NCBI GenBank assembly: GCA_025929155.1
Contig: JAICMR010000001.1
Location: forward strand, 31,799-95,798
DNA: 64,000 nt
Source of the DNA: Chthoniobacterales bacterium
GTDB lineage: Bacteria; Verrucomicrobiota; Verrucomicrobiia; Chthoniobacterales; UBA10450
Direction: 5' to 3'
In this document: positions 1-9,933 of the stretch, piece by piece
Layout: every line of letters starts with the position of its first letter
How positions within the stretch are numbered: position 1 is the stretch's first letter
Translations under genes and position numbers: made by a program
Notes under the pieces: generated by a model
The model's input: the letters and a program-made list of their open reading frames with translations, nothing else
Told to the model about the DNA's origin: nothing
The model's database searches: none

Positions 1-920
1 TGGGTGATTTCTACGAAGACGTCCTCAAGGGTGGCTTTTCGCTGCGAAAGCTCGCGCACGATCCACTTTCGGTCGCTGGCCAGACGGAAAACCTCCGGAC
101 GGACCTCCGCGCCAGCTTCGGCGCGCAAGGAGAAAATCTCCCACTCTCCTTCACTCGTTAGGGTGACGTCCTTAACCCCATCTACCTTCTTAAGTTCTTC
201 GACGCCGTTGTCGGCCCCGGTTTTGGCTTCGAGAGTGACACCGGTGGCAGTCCGGATTTGGTGGAGCAAATTTTCCGGTGTGTCGCAGGCTTCGATGCGG
301 CCTTTGTTGATAATGATGACGCGACTACAGGTCATCTCTACTTCCGGCAGGATGTGAGTAGAAAGGAGGATTGTGTGCTGGCGGCCGAGGTTCTTGATCA
401 GGTCGCGGACCTGGCGGATTTGGTTGGGGTCGAGGCCGCTCGTCGGTTCATCCAGAATAAGTAGATCCGGTTCGTGCACGAGCGCATCGGCCAGTCCCAC
501 GCGCTGACGATACCCCTTCGAGAGCGCGCCGATGAGTTTGCGCTCCACGTCCTGCAGGCCACACAATTCTTTTACGTCGCCAACTCGTTCCTTGATCCGG
601 CGATGCGAGACGCCCTTCAAGGCGGCGCGGTAATCGAGATATTCGGTGACGCGCATGTCATTATAGAGCGGGACGTTTTCCGGCATGTAGCCGAGGTGGG
701 AACGCGCTTCGAGCGACTTCTCGAAAATGTCGAAACCCGCAATCGTCGCCCGCCCCGAAGTCGGGGGCATGAAGCTGGAAAGGATGCGCATGGTTGTGCT
801 TTTGCCCGCGCCATTCGGGCCGAGGAAACCCATGATTTCTCCCCTGCCAACTTCGAAACTCAGGTTGTCGATCGCCGTCTGGCCGGCGTAGCGTTTGGTG
901 AGATTTTCAACCTTGATCAT
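1..920 (-). CDS. ABC transporter ATP-binding protein (truncated by window edge)
   Basis: Own translation of minus strand from ATG at 920: MIKVENLTKRYAGQTAIDNLSFEVGRGEIMGFLGPNGAGKSTTMRILSSFMPPTSG...; Walker A GPNGAGKST. No stop before window start, so absent from the ORF track. Confidence 0.93.
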   Translation of the reverse strand, partial: MIKVENLTKRYAGQTAIDNLSFEVGRGEIMGFLGPNGAGKSTTMRILSSFMPPTSGRATIAGFDIFEKSLEARSHLGYMPENVPLYNDMRVTEYLDYRAALKGVSHRRIKERVGDVKELCGLQDVERKLIGALSKGYRQRVGLADALVHEPDLLILDEPTSGLDPNQIRQVRDLIKNLGRQHTILLSTHILPEVEMTCSRVIIINKGRIEACDTPENLLHQIRTATGVTLEAKTGADNGVEELKKVDGVKDVTLTSEGEWEIFSLRAEAGAEVRPEVFRLASDRKWIVRELSQRKATLEDVFVEIT

Positions 921-988
921 CGTGGCGGTGAGTTACTTAGTGACAGCACGAACGCGCGAAGCGTTGGCATTTTTTTCGGAAAAACATT

Positions 989-2311
989 TCACCGCGCCTG
1001 CAGATTCACCGTCTCCACACGACGTCCGCGCCCGTCGCGTCCGATGATGCCGACGGCGAGATCGATGCTCGATCCGCTGTCGGCTCGCGAGAGGATTTTC
1101 TCGGCCGCCTTCACCGAATTCACCGGATATTTGCCAATCCGGTAAATCACGAGGCCCCGCTCGATTCCGGCGTCGTCCGCCGGGCTGCCGGGCTCAACGG
1201 CGCTGACGAGCGCGCCCTGGCCCGCTGCGTAACCCAGCGCATCGGCCAGCTCAGGCGTCAGATCCTGTAGTTGCAAACCAAGGAGCCGTTCGGCGTTCGT
1301 GGCGCCGGTTTCGTCGTCGGTGGCACCCGGCTTCGGCGGTGGTTGTTTCTCGGCGATCTTCTTGAACGCCTCGACATTTTGCCTGACGACATCGGCCGGA
1401 ATGGCAAACCCGAGGCCTTGCGTCGGGACGCCCTGCGGCGTGAAAGCCATTTTCGCGGAACTAATGCCGACGAGCCGGCCATCAATGTCGATCAACGGCC
1501 CGCCGCTATTGCCGGGATTGATCGCTGCGTCGGTCTGAAGAAGATCGTGGTAATCAACGTTCTCGATCGTGATCTCGCGTTTCACACCGCTGAGAACGCC
1601 GCGGCTGATCGAGGTCCCGTAGCCGAGCGCGTTGCCCACCACGATGACGGTCTGGCCGAGTAAATTGGGCGAGATGTCGTGCAGGTTAATGAAGGGAAGC
1701 GGCTTGTCGCTGTCGATCTTGATCAAAGCGAGATCCTTTTGTTCATCACCAGTGATGTAGCGGGCTTTGTAACTCTTGTTGTCGTTCGTGATGACCTCGA
1801 TCTTGAGGTCGGCCGCGCGGGAAACGACGTGTTCATTCGTGACGATGTAGCCGGAGGGATCGACAAGAAAACCACTCCCGAGGCTCTGCAAAGTCTGGCG
1901 AATTTCCCGCGGCCGATTCCGATAGACGCCGAAAAATTGGGCCGCGAAATCATCCCATGGATCACGCACCTGCCGCCTAACGACGCGCTCGGTATTGATG
2001 TTAACGACGGCGGGAAGGACCTTCGCGACCGCGAGGACCGTGGGCTCAGAGGCGGGATCAGGCGTCGGGGTGACAGTCTGGGCGAACACCGGCGCAGCGG
2101 AGAGAAAAAGGCAAACAAACGCCAGGATCGCCGCGTGAATTTCGGGCAGCGCCTGCGCCTCCCGTGCTGTTTTCGGCGCCCTAGCCGAAATCTGTTCCCA
2201 AACCAGGGTTGGCTGCACAGGAAGCGCGCGAGGACGCACGCTTCGGCACGCAAGGCGTCTGCGTCTGCGCTTCCGGGAACTGTCGCGACGGCAAACCGGG
2301 CTACCGCTCAT
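989..2311 (-). CDS. HtrA/DegP-like trypsin-like serine protease with PDZ domain
   Basis: ORF 989..2662; likely start near 2311 (MSGSPVCRR...) since the upstream part is antisense to sucA. Motifs TNEHVV, DLALIKID, GNSGGPLID, C-terminal PDZ-like region. Confidence 0.88.
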   Translation of the reverse strand: MSGSPVCRRDSSRKRRRRRLACRSVRPRALPVQPTLVWEQISARAPKTAREAQALPEIHAAILAFVCLFLSAAPVFAQTVTPTPDPASEPTVLAVAKVLPAVVNINTERVVRRQVRDPWDDFAAQFFGVYRNRPREIRQTLQSLGSGFLVDPSGYIVTNEHVVSRAADLKIEVITNDNKSYKARYITGDEQKDLALIKIDSDKPLPFINLHDISPNLLGQTVIVVGNALGYGTSISRGVLSGVKREITIENVDYHDLLQTDAAINPGNSGGPLIDIDGRLVGISSAKMAFTPQGVPTQGLGFAIPADVVRQNVEAFKKIAEKQPPPKPGATDDETGATNAERLLGLQLQDLTPELADALGYAAGQGALVSAVEPGSPADDAGIERGLVIYRIGKYPVNSVKAAEKILSRADSGSSIDLAVGIIGRDGRGRRVETVNLQAR

Positions 2312-2433
2312 GAGCGAGTCCTTCACTTCCTGCCTTTTCATGCTCGTTCGGGTCACTTTTGCTCGCGAACATCGGAGCCTCCCCGGGACTGTCAACTTGC
2401 CCGCAGCCCAAACGCTTGCAGAGTTAAATACAC

Positions 2434-5193
2434 ATGCGTCCATCGTTCGCGACCCGCGGAAATCTCGATTTGCTCGAGGAAAACTACCGTCGTTGGAAAG
2501 AGAACCCCTCTTCCGTCGATAGCACTTGGGATGCGTTTTTTGAGGGTTTCGAACTGGGTGAAACGCCCTATCGCAACGGCGCGGCCACAACCGCCGCAGC
2601 GCCGCGGAAGGAACCGGCGGAGAGCCCGCTCCAGACGCGAGTGGACGGATTGGTTTACGCATATCGCACGCTCGGGCATTCGATCGCGCGGGTGAATCCG
2701 CTCGCGGATACGCGGCCGAAAAACCCGCTGCTCAGTCTGCGTGAGCTTGGCTTCAGCGAAAAAGATCTCGACCTGCAGGTGTCCTCCAAATTTTTCCTGG
2801 GCAACAAGCGCATGACGCTGCGGCAGATGATCGCCTCGCTCGAGGAGATGTATGCCGACGTGATCGGCTCCGAATTTCAGCACATCCAGAACCCGCGCAT
2901 CCGCAACTGGGTGCGCGACCGGATCGAAGCGCGGCCGACGAAACATCACGCTTCGACCGAAGTGGAGGTCGCGCTTCTGCGAGTGTTGCTGGAATCGGAA
3001 GCGTTCGAGGTTTTCCTCCATACCCGTTACGTCGGGCAGAAACACTTTTCGCTTCAGGGCGCGGAGTCGCTCATGGTGATTCTGGACACGATTTTGCATC
3101 GCTGCCCGGGCCACGGGATCGAGGAGATCTGCATGGGCATGGCGCACCGCGGGCGGCTCAACGTGCTCGCCAATTTCCTCCAGAAATCGCTCAAGCTCCT
3201 CTTCACCGAATTCAGCACGAACTACGTGCCAGACCTGGTCGCAGGTGATGGCGATGTGAAATATCACCTCGGCTACCACACGATGCGCAAGCTTGCGTCC
3301 GGCGCAGAAGTAGAGATTCGGCTCGCGGCCAACCCGAGCCACCTCGAAGCGGTCGATCCAGTCGTGGAAGGCATCGCGCGCGCGCGGCAGCGGATTCGTG
3401 GTGACACCGAGCACCGCCGGAAAGTTTTGCCGCTTCTCATCCATGGCGATGCCGCTTTTGCAGGCCAGGGGATTGTCGCGGAGACGCTTAACATGTCGCA
3501 ACTGCACGGCTACTCGACCGGCGGCACGGTGCACGTGGTCGTAAATAACCAGATCGGTTTCACCACGCTGCCGGAAGACGCGCGGTCCTCGATGTATGCG
3601 ACCGACATCGCGAAGATGATCGAGGTGCCGATCTTTCATGTGAACGGCGACGATCCACTGGCCGTTCGTTTCGTCACCGAGACGGCGCTGGACTTCCGTC
3701 AGGAATTCGGACGCGACGTAGTGATCGACATGTATTGCTACCGTCGCTACGGCCACAACGAAGGCGACGAACCCCTCTTCACCCAGCCCGATCTCTACGC
3801 CAAGATCGCGAAGCGGCCGTCGGTCGCGCGGCTTTACAAAAAGGAGCTGATCGAGGGCAAAGTGCTGAGCGAAGAAGCAGCGGCGGAGTTGGAAAAGGAC
3901 CTGCAGAATCGGCTCGAGACCGCGCTCGAAGAAGTCAAGGCGGCGGAAGGCTCGCCTAACGATCGCAAGGACCGCTTCAAGGAATCAACCGCTGTTTTCC
4001 AGCCGCAATATTCGGGCACCTCCGGGCCGACCGCGATCACGCCGGAGATGTTGAAACAGATCGTTGATGGCCTCACAAAGGTGCCGGAAAACTTCAACCT
4101 GCTCCCGAAAGTGAAGCGGATCACGATCGACCGGCAGCGCGCGGTTTTCGCAGCCGGCGGCCCGTTCGACTGGGGTTTTGCCGAGGCGCTCGCGTTTGGT
4201 TCTCTCCTGCTCGAGGGAATCCCCGTCCGGCTCTCGGGCCAGGATAGTCGGCGCGGCACCTTCAGCCAGCGACATGCCTTTCTTTACGACGCGAAAAGCG
4301 GCAAGCCCTATTTGCCGCTGCTCCATCTCAGCCCGAATCAGGCGCGCATCTGCATCTACAACAGCCTGCTTTCCGAAGCCGCCGTTCTCGGGTTCGACTA
4401 TGGCTACTCGCTCGATTACCCAAACATGCTTTGCCTTTGGGAAGCGCAGTTCGGCGATTTCGCGAACGGCGCGCAGACGATTATCGACCAGTTCGTCGTC
4501 TCGGCAGAATCGAAATGGCAGCGGCCGAGCGGAATCGTCCTCCTCCTGCCGCATGGTTACGAGGGCCAGGGTCCGGAGCATTCCAGCGCACGGCTCGAGC
4601 GGTTCCTGCAGGCCTGCGCGGAGGATAACATCCAGGTCTGCAACCTGACGACAGCGGCGCAATACTTCCACGTCCTGCGGCGGCAGATGAAACGGGATTT
4701 CATTAAGCCGCTCATCATCATGACGCCGAAAAGTCTGCTCCGTTCGGAGGCGGCTTGTTCGCGCACGGAAGATTTCACCCAGGGAAGTTTCTCGGAAATC
4801 ATCGGCGACAACGAAGCGACCGCGCCGGAGAAAATCGAGCGGGTGATTCTGTGTTCCGGGAAGGTTTATTACGACCTCGTGAACCATCGGACGGAGCAAA
4901 AGATCGCGAACGCCGTGATCGTTAGGCTGGAACAGCTCTATCCGTTGGCGGAGGAGAAGCTAATGGAGATTCTCGCACCGTTTCCGCGGGCGAAACAGAT
5001 CGTCTGGTGCCAGGAAGAATCGCAGAACATGGGCGCTTGGACCTACATCGAACCGCGACTGCGGAAGTTGTTAGGCCGCGAGATCGCCTATGCGGGACGG
5101 AACGCGAGCGCGAGCCCGGCGGTGGGCGCGCTCGCCCTGCACAAACGCGAGCAAGCCTGTGTGATAACCGAAGCTTTTAGCGTCTCCTCCTGA
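2434..5193 (+). CDS. sucA: 2-oxoglutarate dehydrogenase E1 component
   Basis: 919 aa; N-term NLDLLEENYRRWKENPSSVDSTWDAFF; GMAHRGRLNVLAN, HGDAAFAGQG, YRRYGHNEGDEP, LPHGYEGQGPEHSSARLERFLQ. Confidence 0.97.
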   Translation: MRPSFATRGNLDLLEENYRRWKENPSSVDSTWDAFFEGFELGETPYRNGAATTAAAPRKEPAESPLQTRVDGLVYAYRTLGHSIARVNPLADTRPKNPLLSLRELGFSEKDLDLQVSSKFFLGNKRMTLRQMIASLEEMYADVIGSEFQHIQNPRIRNWVRDRIEARPTKHHASTEVEVALLRVLLESEAFEVFLHTRYVGQKHFSLQGAESLMVILDTILHRCPGHGIEEICMGMAHRGRLNVLANFLQKSLKLLFTEFSTNYVPDLVAGDGDVKYHLGYHTMRKLASGAEVEIRLAANPSHLEAVDPVVEGIARARQRIRGDTEHRRKVLPLLIHGDAAFAGQGIVAETLNMSQLHGYSTGGTVHVVVNNQIGFTTLPEDARSSMYATDIAKMIEVPIFHVNGDDPLAVRFVTETALDFRQEFGRDVVIDMYCYRRYGHNEGDEPLFTQPDLYAKIAKRPSVARLYKKELIEGKVLSEEAAAELEKDLQNRLETALEEVKAAEGSPNDRKDRFKESTAVFQPQYSGTSGPTAITPEMLKQIVDGLTKVPENFNLLPKVKRITIDRQRAVFAAGGPFDWGFAEALAFGSLLLEGIPVRLSGQDSRRGTFSQRHAFLYDAKSGKPYLPLLHLSPNQARICIYNSLLSEAAVLGFDYGYSLDYPNMLCLWEAQFGDFANGAQTIIDQFVVSAESKWQRPSGIVLLLPHGYEGQGPEHSSARLERFLQACAEDNIQVCNLTTAAQYFHVLRRQMKRDFIKPLIIMTPKSLLRSEAACSRTEDFTQGSFSEIIGDNEATAPEKIERVILCSGKVYYDLVNHRTEQKIANAVIVRLEQLYPLAEEKLMEILAPFPRAKQIVWCQEESQNMGAWTYIEPRLRKLLGREIAYAGRNASASPAVGALALHKREQACVITEAFSVSS

Positions 5194-5232
5194 TCGGCGC
5201 GGAAGCTCCGCCAGATCTCGAGAGTTGGCGCG

Positions 5233-6492
5233 ATGTCCAAGGGGGCGGAGATTAACGCCGTGGACAAAACGGTTGTGACGGATTGGCTAAAAATCCGCGC
5301 GGACTTTCCCATTCTCCAACAACAGGTGCACGGAAAGCCGCTGATCTATTTTGACAATGCGGCCACGACGCAAAAGCCGCGGGCTGTGCTCGAAGCGCTG
5401 CGACATTATTACGAAAAAGATAACGCGAATGTGCATCGCGGCCTGCACGAGCTGAGCTCACGCGCCACCGAAGCTTATGAAGCGGCGCGCGGTCGCGTGG
5501 CCGAATATCTCGGCGCGGCGAATGCGGACGAAATTGTTTTTACCCGCGGCACGACCGAGAGCATCAATCTCGTGGCGCAGGCTTGGGGCGGCAAATTCCT
5601 CCGGCCAAACGACGTCATTTTGGTCACTGAAATGGAACATCATAGCAATCTGGTTCCATGGCAGCTCGTGGCGGACCGAACTGGCGCACGGCTGCGTTTT
5701 GTTCCGGTGCGCGACGACGGCACTCTGGCCTTGGACCAGCTTTCTTCCCTGCTCACAGAGGAGGTGAAACTATTCGCCTTTACTCATGTCTCGAACTCGT
5801 TAGGCACGATCAATCAGGTTGAGGAACTCTGTCGCCGGGCGCGCGCGGTGGGGGCGCTGAGCCTCGTCGATCTCGCCCAAAGCGCCGGACATTTCCCGGT
5901 AGACGTGCGGGAGATGGGCTGCGATTTCGCCGCCTTTTCCGGCCACAAAATGTGCGGGCCGACCGGGATTGGCGTCCTTTACGGGCGGGCTGAGATACTC
6001 GACGCGATGCCACCATGGCAGGGCGGCGGCGAAATGATTGTGAGCGTGACGCTCGAAAAAAGTATCTACAAAAAAGCGCCTCAACGTTTCGAAGCCGGTA
6101 CACCGAATATTGCCGGCGCGATCGGATTGGCGGCGGCGATGGATTACCTCGAGGCGATCGGCCGCGAAAAAATCTCTCGGCACGATGCCGGCCTAACCGC
6201 TCACGCGATCGAGCAGCTTGCAGAAATTCCGGGAGTGCGACTCCTTGGACCGAAAGACCCGCGCGGCGCACTGGCCGGTTTCGTCATGGAATCAGTCCAT
6301 CCGCATGACTTGACGACTTTCGCCGATCGTCAGGGCTTGGCTTTGCGCGGCGGGCACCATTGCAATCAGCCGTTGATGAAAAAATTCGGTCTGTCCGGGA
6401 CCACCCGCGCGAGTTTTTACTTCTACAACACACTCGAAGAAGTCGATCGGATGATCGAGATTCTCCATCAGGCCGCGCGCTTTTTTTCATGA
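5233..6492 (+). CDS. sufS: SufS-type cysteine desulfurase
   Basis: YFDNAATTQKP, NVHRGLHELS, FSGHKMCGPTGIGVLYG, RGGHHCNQPLM. Confidence 0.96.
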   Translation: MSKGAEINAVDKTVVTDWLKIRADFPILQQQVHGKPLIYFDNAATTQKPRAVLEALRHYYEKDNANVHRGLHELSSRATEAYEAARGRVAEYLGAANADEIVFTRGTTESINLVAQAWGGKFLRPNDVILVTEMEHHSNLVPWQLVADRTGARLRFVPVRDDGTLALDQLSSLLTEEVKLFAFTHVSNSLGTINQVEELCRRARAVGALSLVDLAQSAGHFPVDVREMGCDFAAFSGHKMCGPTGIGVLYGRAEILDAMPPWQGGGEMIVSVTLEKSIYKKAPQRFEAGTPNIAGAIGLAAAMDYLEAIGREKISRHDAGLTAHAIEQLAEIPGVRLLGPKDPRGALAGFVMESVHPHDLTTFADRQGLALRGGHHCNQPLMKKFGLSGTTRASFYFYNTLEEVDRMIEILHQAARFFS

Positions 6493-6968
6493 ATTCGGAC
6501 CTGGAAGAACTTTATCAGCAGGTCATTCTCGACCACTCCCGAAGACCGCGAAATTTTGGCGAGTTGGCCGACCCGGCGGTGCGGGTGCACGGCGACAATC
6601 CATCCTGCGGCGACGAGATTCATCTGGCGGTAAAGTTCGGGCCCGGCGACGAAGTGGAAGAGCTGAAATTCACCGGGAGCGGTTGCGCGATCAGTCAGGC
6701 TTCGGCGTCGCTCATGACGATGAAGGTGAAAGGAAAATCTCCGTCGCAGATTCGGTCGATGCTGGACGCCTTTGAGAAACTGGTCACGACGGGGCGCGAG
6801 AGCCACCCGCAGTCGTTAGGCGACCTTGGTCTCCTCGCCGGCGTGCACAAATTCCCGCAGCGGGTGAAATGCGCGATGCTCGCCTGGCGCGCGATCGAAC
6901 AGGCCCTGCAGGAAGACGCCGGCCAAGCAATCGTTTCGACCGAAGCCGAGCCCTCGCAATCAGAATGA
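6489..6968 (+). CDS. sufU: SufU/IscU-like Fe-S cluster scaffold/sulfurtransferase
   Basis: Start MNSDLEELYQQVILDHSRRPRNFG overlaps the sufS stop; NPSCGDEIHL, GSGCAISQASASLM, KCAMLAWRAIE. Confidence 0.93.
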   Translation: MNSDLEELYQQVILDHSRRPRNFGELADPAVRVHGDNPSCGDEIHLAVKFGPGDEVEELKFTGSGCAISQASASLMTMKVKGKSPSQIRSMLDAFEKLVTTGRESHPQSLGDLGLLAGVHKFPQRVKCAMLAWRAIEQALQEDAGQAIVSTEAEPSQSE

Positions 6969-7099
6969 TGGTTTGGAAGCGCGGCTGAAACTGATCTTAC
7001 CGGCAAATCAGGAGCGGTTTCTGATCCGACAGATTAAGCGGATGCCGCTCATGCTCCGCGGCTTGCGCGGCGCGCGGAGATGACGCTTGTTGTGGAGCG

Positions 7100-8242
7100 A
7101 TGAGCGCACCCCACGTTTTCACTCTCGGGATCGAAGAGGAATTTCAAATCATCGATCCTGAAACGCGCGAGTTGCGTTCCCACATCCAGCAAATCCTCGG
7201 CGAGGGAAAAGTCACGCTGAAGGAGCAGATCAAACCCGAGATGCATCAGTCGGTCGTCGAGCTCGGGACCGACGTCTGCGAAAATATCCACGACGCGCGG
7301 GAACAGGTGATCCGCCTCCGCAGCGAGCTGGCCGCCATGGCTGGGAAAGGCGGTTTGAAAATCGCCTCGGCCGGAACACATCCCTTCTCACATTGGTTCG
7401 ATCAGCACATCACGGAAGGCGAACGCTACGCCACGATCGTGCGAGATTTGCAACAGGTTGCGCGCGCGAATTTGATCTTCGGTCTGCACGTGCACGTCGG
7501 AATCCCGGATCGCTCGACCGCGATCCACGTGATGAATCAGACGCGCTATTTCCTCCCGCATCTTTATGCGCTCTCGACGAATTCGCCCTTCTGGGTCGGC
7601 CGCAACACCGGCTTGAAAGGCTATCGACTCAAAGTCTTCGAGCGTTTTCCGAGAACCGGCACCCCGGACGCGTTCGAAAGCCTCTCCGAGTATGAGGATT
7701 TCCTCAAGCTCCTGATCAAAACCGGCTGCGTCGACAACGCCAAAAAGATCTGGTGGGACATCCGGCTTCATCCATTTTTCGATACGCTCGAGATCCGGAT
7801 TTGCGACGCGCAATCCCGCGTGGACGACACGCTCGCGCTCGCCGCCGTCATCCAGGCGGTCGTCGCAAAGCTCCACAAGTTGCACTGGCAGAACCTGAAT
7901 TTCCGAATCTACCGCCGGCGCTTGATCGACGAAAATCGCTGGCGCGCCTCGCGCTACGGGCTCGATGGCAGGATGATCGACTTCGGCCGGGAAGCGGAGG
8001 TAGAGACGCGCTCGCTGATCGGCGAGTTGCTCGATTTCATTTCCACTGAAGTGGACGAACTCGGAAGCGATCAGGAGATCGCGCACATCGAGCGGATCGT
8101 GCGGGAGGGCACCGGAGCCGACCGGCAGATCGCGGCGTGGGAAAGCGCGCACAACATGCACGACGTGGTCGATCTGCTCGTGCACGAAACCTACGAAAAG
8201 TTGACCGTGCCCGAGCCGGTGGATGAAGCGCTCCGCGCCTAA
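7100..8242 (+). CDS. Carboxylate-amine ligase, YbdK / glutamate-cysteine ligase 2 family
   Basis: MSAPHVFTLGIEEEFQIIDPETREL, GLHVHVGIPD; stop TAA lies inside a GCCTAACGA motif. Confidence 0.9.
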   Translation: MSAPHVFTLGIEEEFQIIDPETRELRSHIQQILGEGKVTLKEQIKPEMHQSVVELGTDVCENIHDAREQVIRLRSELAAMAGKGGLKIASAGTHPFSHWFDQHITEGERYATIVRDLQQVARANLIFGLHVHVGIPDRSTAIHVMNQTRYFLPHLYALSTNSPFWVGRNTGLKGYRLKVFERFPRTGTPDAFESLSEYEDFLKLLIKTGCVDNAKKIWWDIRLHPFFDTLEIRICDAQSRVDDTLALAAVIQAVVAKLHKLHWQNLNFRIYRRRLIDENRWRASRYGLDGRMIDFGREAEVETRSLIGELLDFISTEVDELGSDQEIAHIERIVREGTGADRQIAAWESAHNMHDVVDLLVHETYEKLTVPEPVDEALRA

Positions 8243-8729
8243 CGAACTCGAGCTCGCGCCTGCCGATCCGCTCGCCCCGGAAAGTCTGCGCCTTGCGGCT
8301 GCGCTCTGGGCAGAGCTGAGCGCGATCTATCCGGAGCAAACCGCGCCGCCCTTTCCACCGCGCGATATCGTTGGCGACCGGGCGGTTCTTCTCCTGGCGT
8401 CGTTAGGCGGAGTAGCCATCGGCTGCGGTGCGGTCCGACCGCTGCCAGGCGACCCGCCCGCCAATGGGCCAGAGGCACTCGTGACGGCTGAAATCAAGCG
8501 CCTCTATGTCGCGCCGGAAGCGCGCGGGCGCGGAATCGCAGCCGCGATTCTGGACCAGCTTGAAAGCTGGGCGCGGACGCATGGTTACGAGCGCGTGCAA
8601 CTGGAGACGGGCGGCCGGCAGCCGGCTGCGATTCATCTTTACGAGGAATCTGGTTACGCGCGCATTCCCTGTTACGCGCATCACGCGGCCGATCCACTCG
8701 CGGTCTGCTTCGCAAAGTCGCTCTGGTAA
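8223..8729 (+). CDS. GNAT family N-acetyltransferase
   Basis: EIKRLYVAPEARGRGIAAAILDQLESWARTHGYERVQLETG acetyl-CoA binding motif. Confidence 0.88.
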   Translation: MKRSAPNELELAPADPLAPESLRLAAALWAELSAIYPEQTAPPFPPRDIVGDRAVLLLASLGGVAIGCGAVRPLPGDPPANGPEALVTAEIKRLYVAPEARGRGIAAAILDQLESWARTHGYERVQLETGGRQPAAIHLYEESGYARIPCYAHHAADPLAVCFAKSLW

Positions 8730-8818
8730 TTCGCCGGACCACCCGGCGCGACCACATTTTTACCTACCTTTCCGTGCGATTGCTCGCGCGACTTTTCCTG
8801 TTTAATCTGTGCGCTCTC

Positions 8819-9844
8819 ATGCGTGACCGCCGATCCATCAGCTCTATCGCCGTCGATCCCGAACTTGTCCCCGGAGCCCGCAACGCGATCTTTGATTGCC
8901 TGCGGCTCCAGCCTGACGAACGCATCACCATTATCACCGACGAGGCGACACTGGAAATCGCGGCGGCGCTCCAGGAGCAGGTCGAGGAAGTCGGCGCGGA
9001 GCACGCCGTTTTCGTGCTCGAGGAATACGCAGAGCGACCGTTGCAGAACATGCCCCGTCTGATCCTGGACGATCTCGCGACGTCGCAGGTTTCGATCTTT
9101 TGCGCGCAAACCCAGCGCGGTGAACTCGGCTCGCGCATGCAGATGAGCGACGTCGTGAACAAGAATCACATCCGTCACGGCCACATGGTAAACATCAGCC
9201 GCGAGATCATGCTCGAGGGAATGCGGGCCGATTTTCATGCGATCGACGCCCACAGCCAGGTGCTTGTCGAGATGGCGCGCCGCACGAAACGCGTCACCTG
9301 CAAAACCGCGGCCGGCACCGACTACAGCGCGGAGCTTTCCTCAAATCTTCGCTGGCTCAAAACGAGCGGCATTATTACTCCCGAGAAATGGGGCAACCTT
9401 CCGGGTGGCGAAATTTTTACTTCGCCCTTCGACAGCGACGGCCTCTTCGTGGTCGACGGCGTGGTGGGCGATTATCTTTGCCAGAAATACGGCGACATCC
9501 AGAAAACCCCCCTAACGATCGAGATCAAAGACAACCGGATTCACAAGCTCGCCTGCGCCAACCAGGAGTTGCTGGAAGAGTTCGCCGCCTACACGAGCAC
9601 CGACGAAAACAGCGACCGCGTCGGTGAGTTCGCGGTCGGCACCAACACCGCCTGCACCCGAATCATCGGGAACATTTTGCAGGACGAAAAAATTCCCGGC
9701 ATCCACATCGCTTTCGGCCATCCGTATGCCGAACATACCGGCCAGACTTGGCTCTCGAAGACGCACATTGACTGCGTCGGCCGCGATTTCGACATCTGGT
9801 TCGACGACGAACAGGTAATGGCGAAGGGGAAATTTTTGGTCTGA
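8819..9844 (+). CDS. M29-like aminopeptidase (aminopeptidase T family)
   Basis: NLPGGEIFTSPFDSDG, GEFAVGTNTACTR, GIHIAFGHPY, SKTHIDCVGRDFDIWFD; ORF 8774..9844 with likely internal start at 8819. Confidence 0.8.
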   Translation: MRDRRSISSIAVDPELVPGARNAIFDCLRLQPDERITIITDEATLEIAAALQEQVEEVGAEHAVFVLEEYAERPLQNMPRLILDDLATSQVSIFCAQTQRGELGSRMQMSDVVNKNHIRHGHMVNISREIMLEGMRADFHAIDAHSQVLVEMARRTKRVTCKTAAGTDYSAELSSNLRWLKTSGIITPEKWGNLPGGEIFTSPFDSDGLFVVDGVVGDYLCQKYGDIQKTPLTIEIKDNRIHKLACANQELLEEFAAYTSTDENSDRVGEFAVGTNTACTRIIGNILQDEKIPGIHIAFGHPYAEHTGQTWLSKTHIDCVGRDFDIWFDDEQVMAKGKFLV

Positions 9845-9933
9845 TCGGCTCCGTGGTTTGCGACGCGCGGGAGCGCCTTTCGCCGATCTCGCTTGTCAGT
9901 CTTAGGCGCTTCCGAAACCGCCTGCCGATCGCG

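Noticed and set aside
1679-2695. 338-aa plus-strand ORF
   Set aside because: Antisense to the HtrA-like gene and overlapping the sucA start; no recognisable motifs. Typical GC-rich shadow ORF.
2392-3756. 454-aa minus-strand ORF opposite sucA
   Set aside because: Shadow of a strongly supported CDS; His/Arg-rich composition typical of antisense frames.
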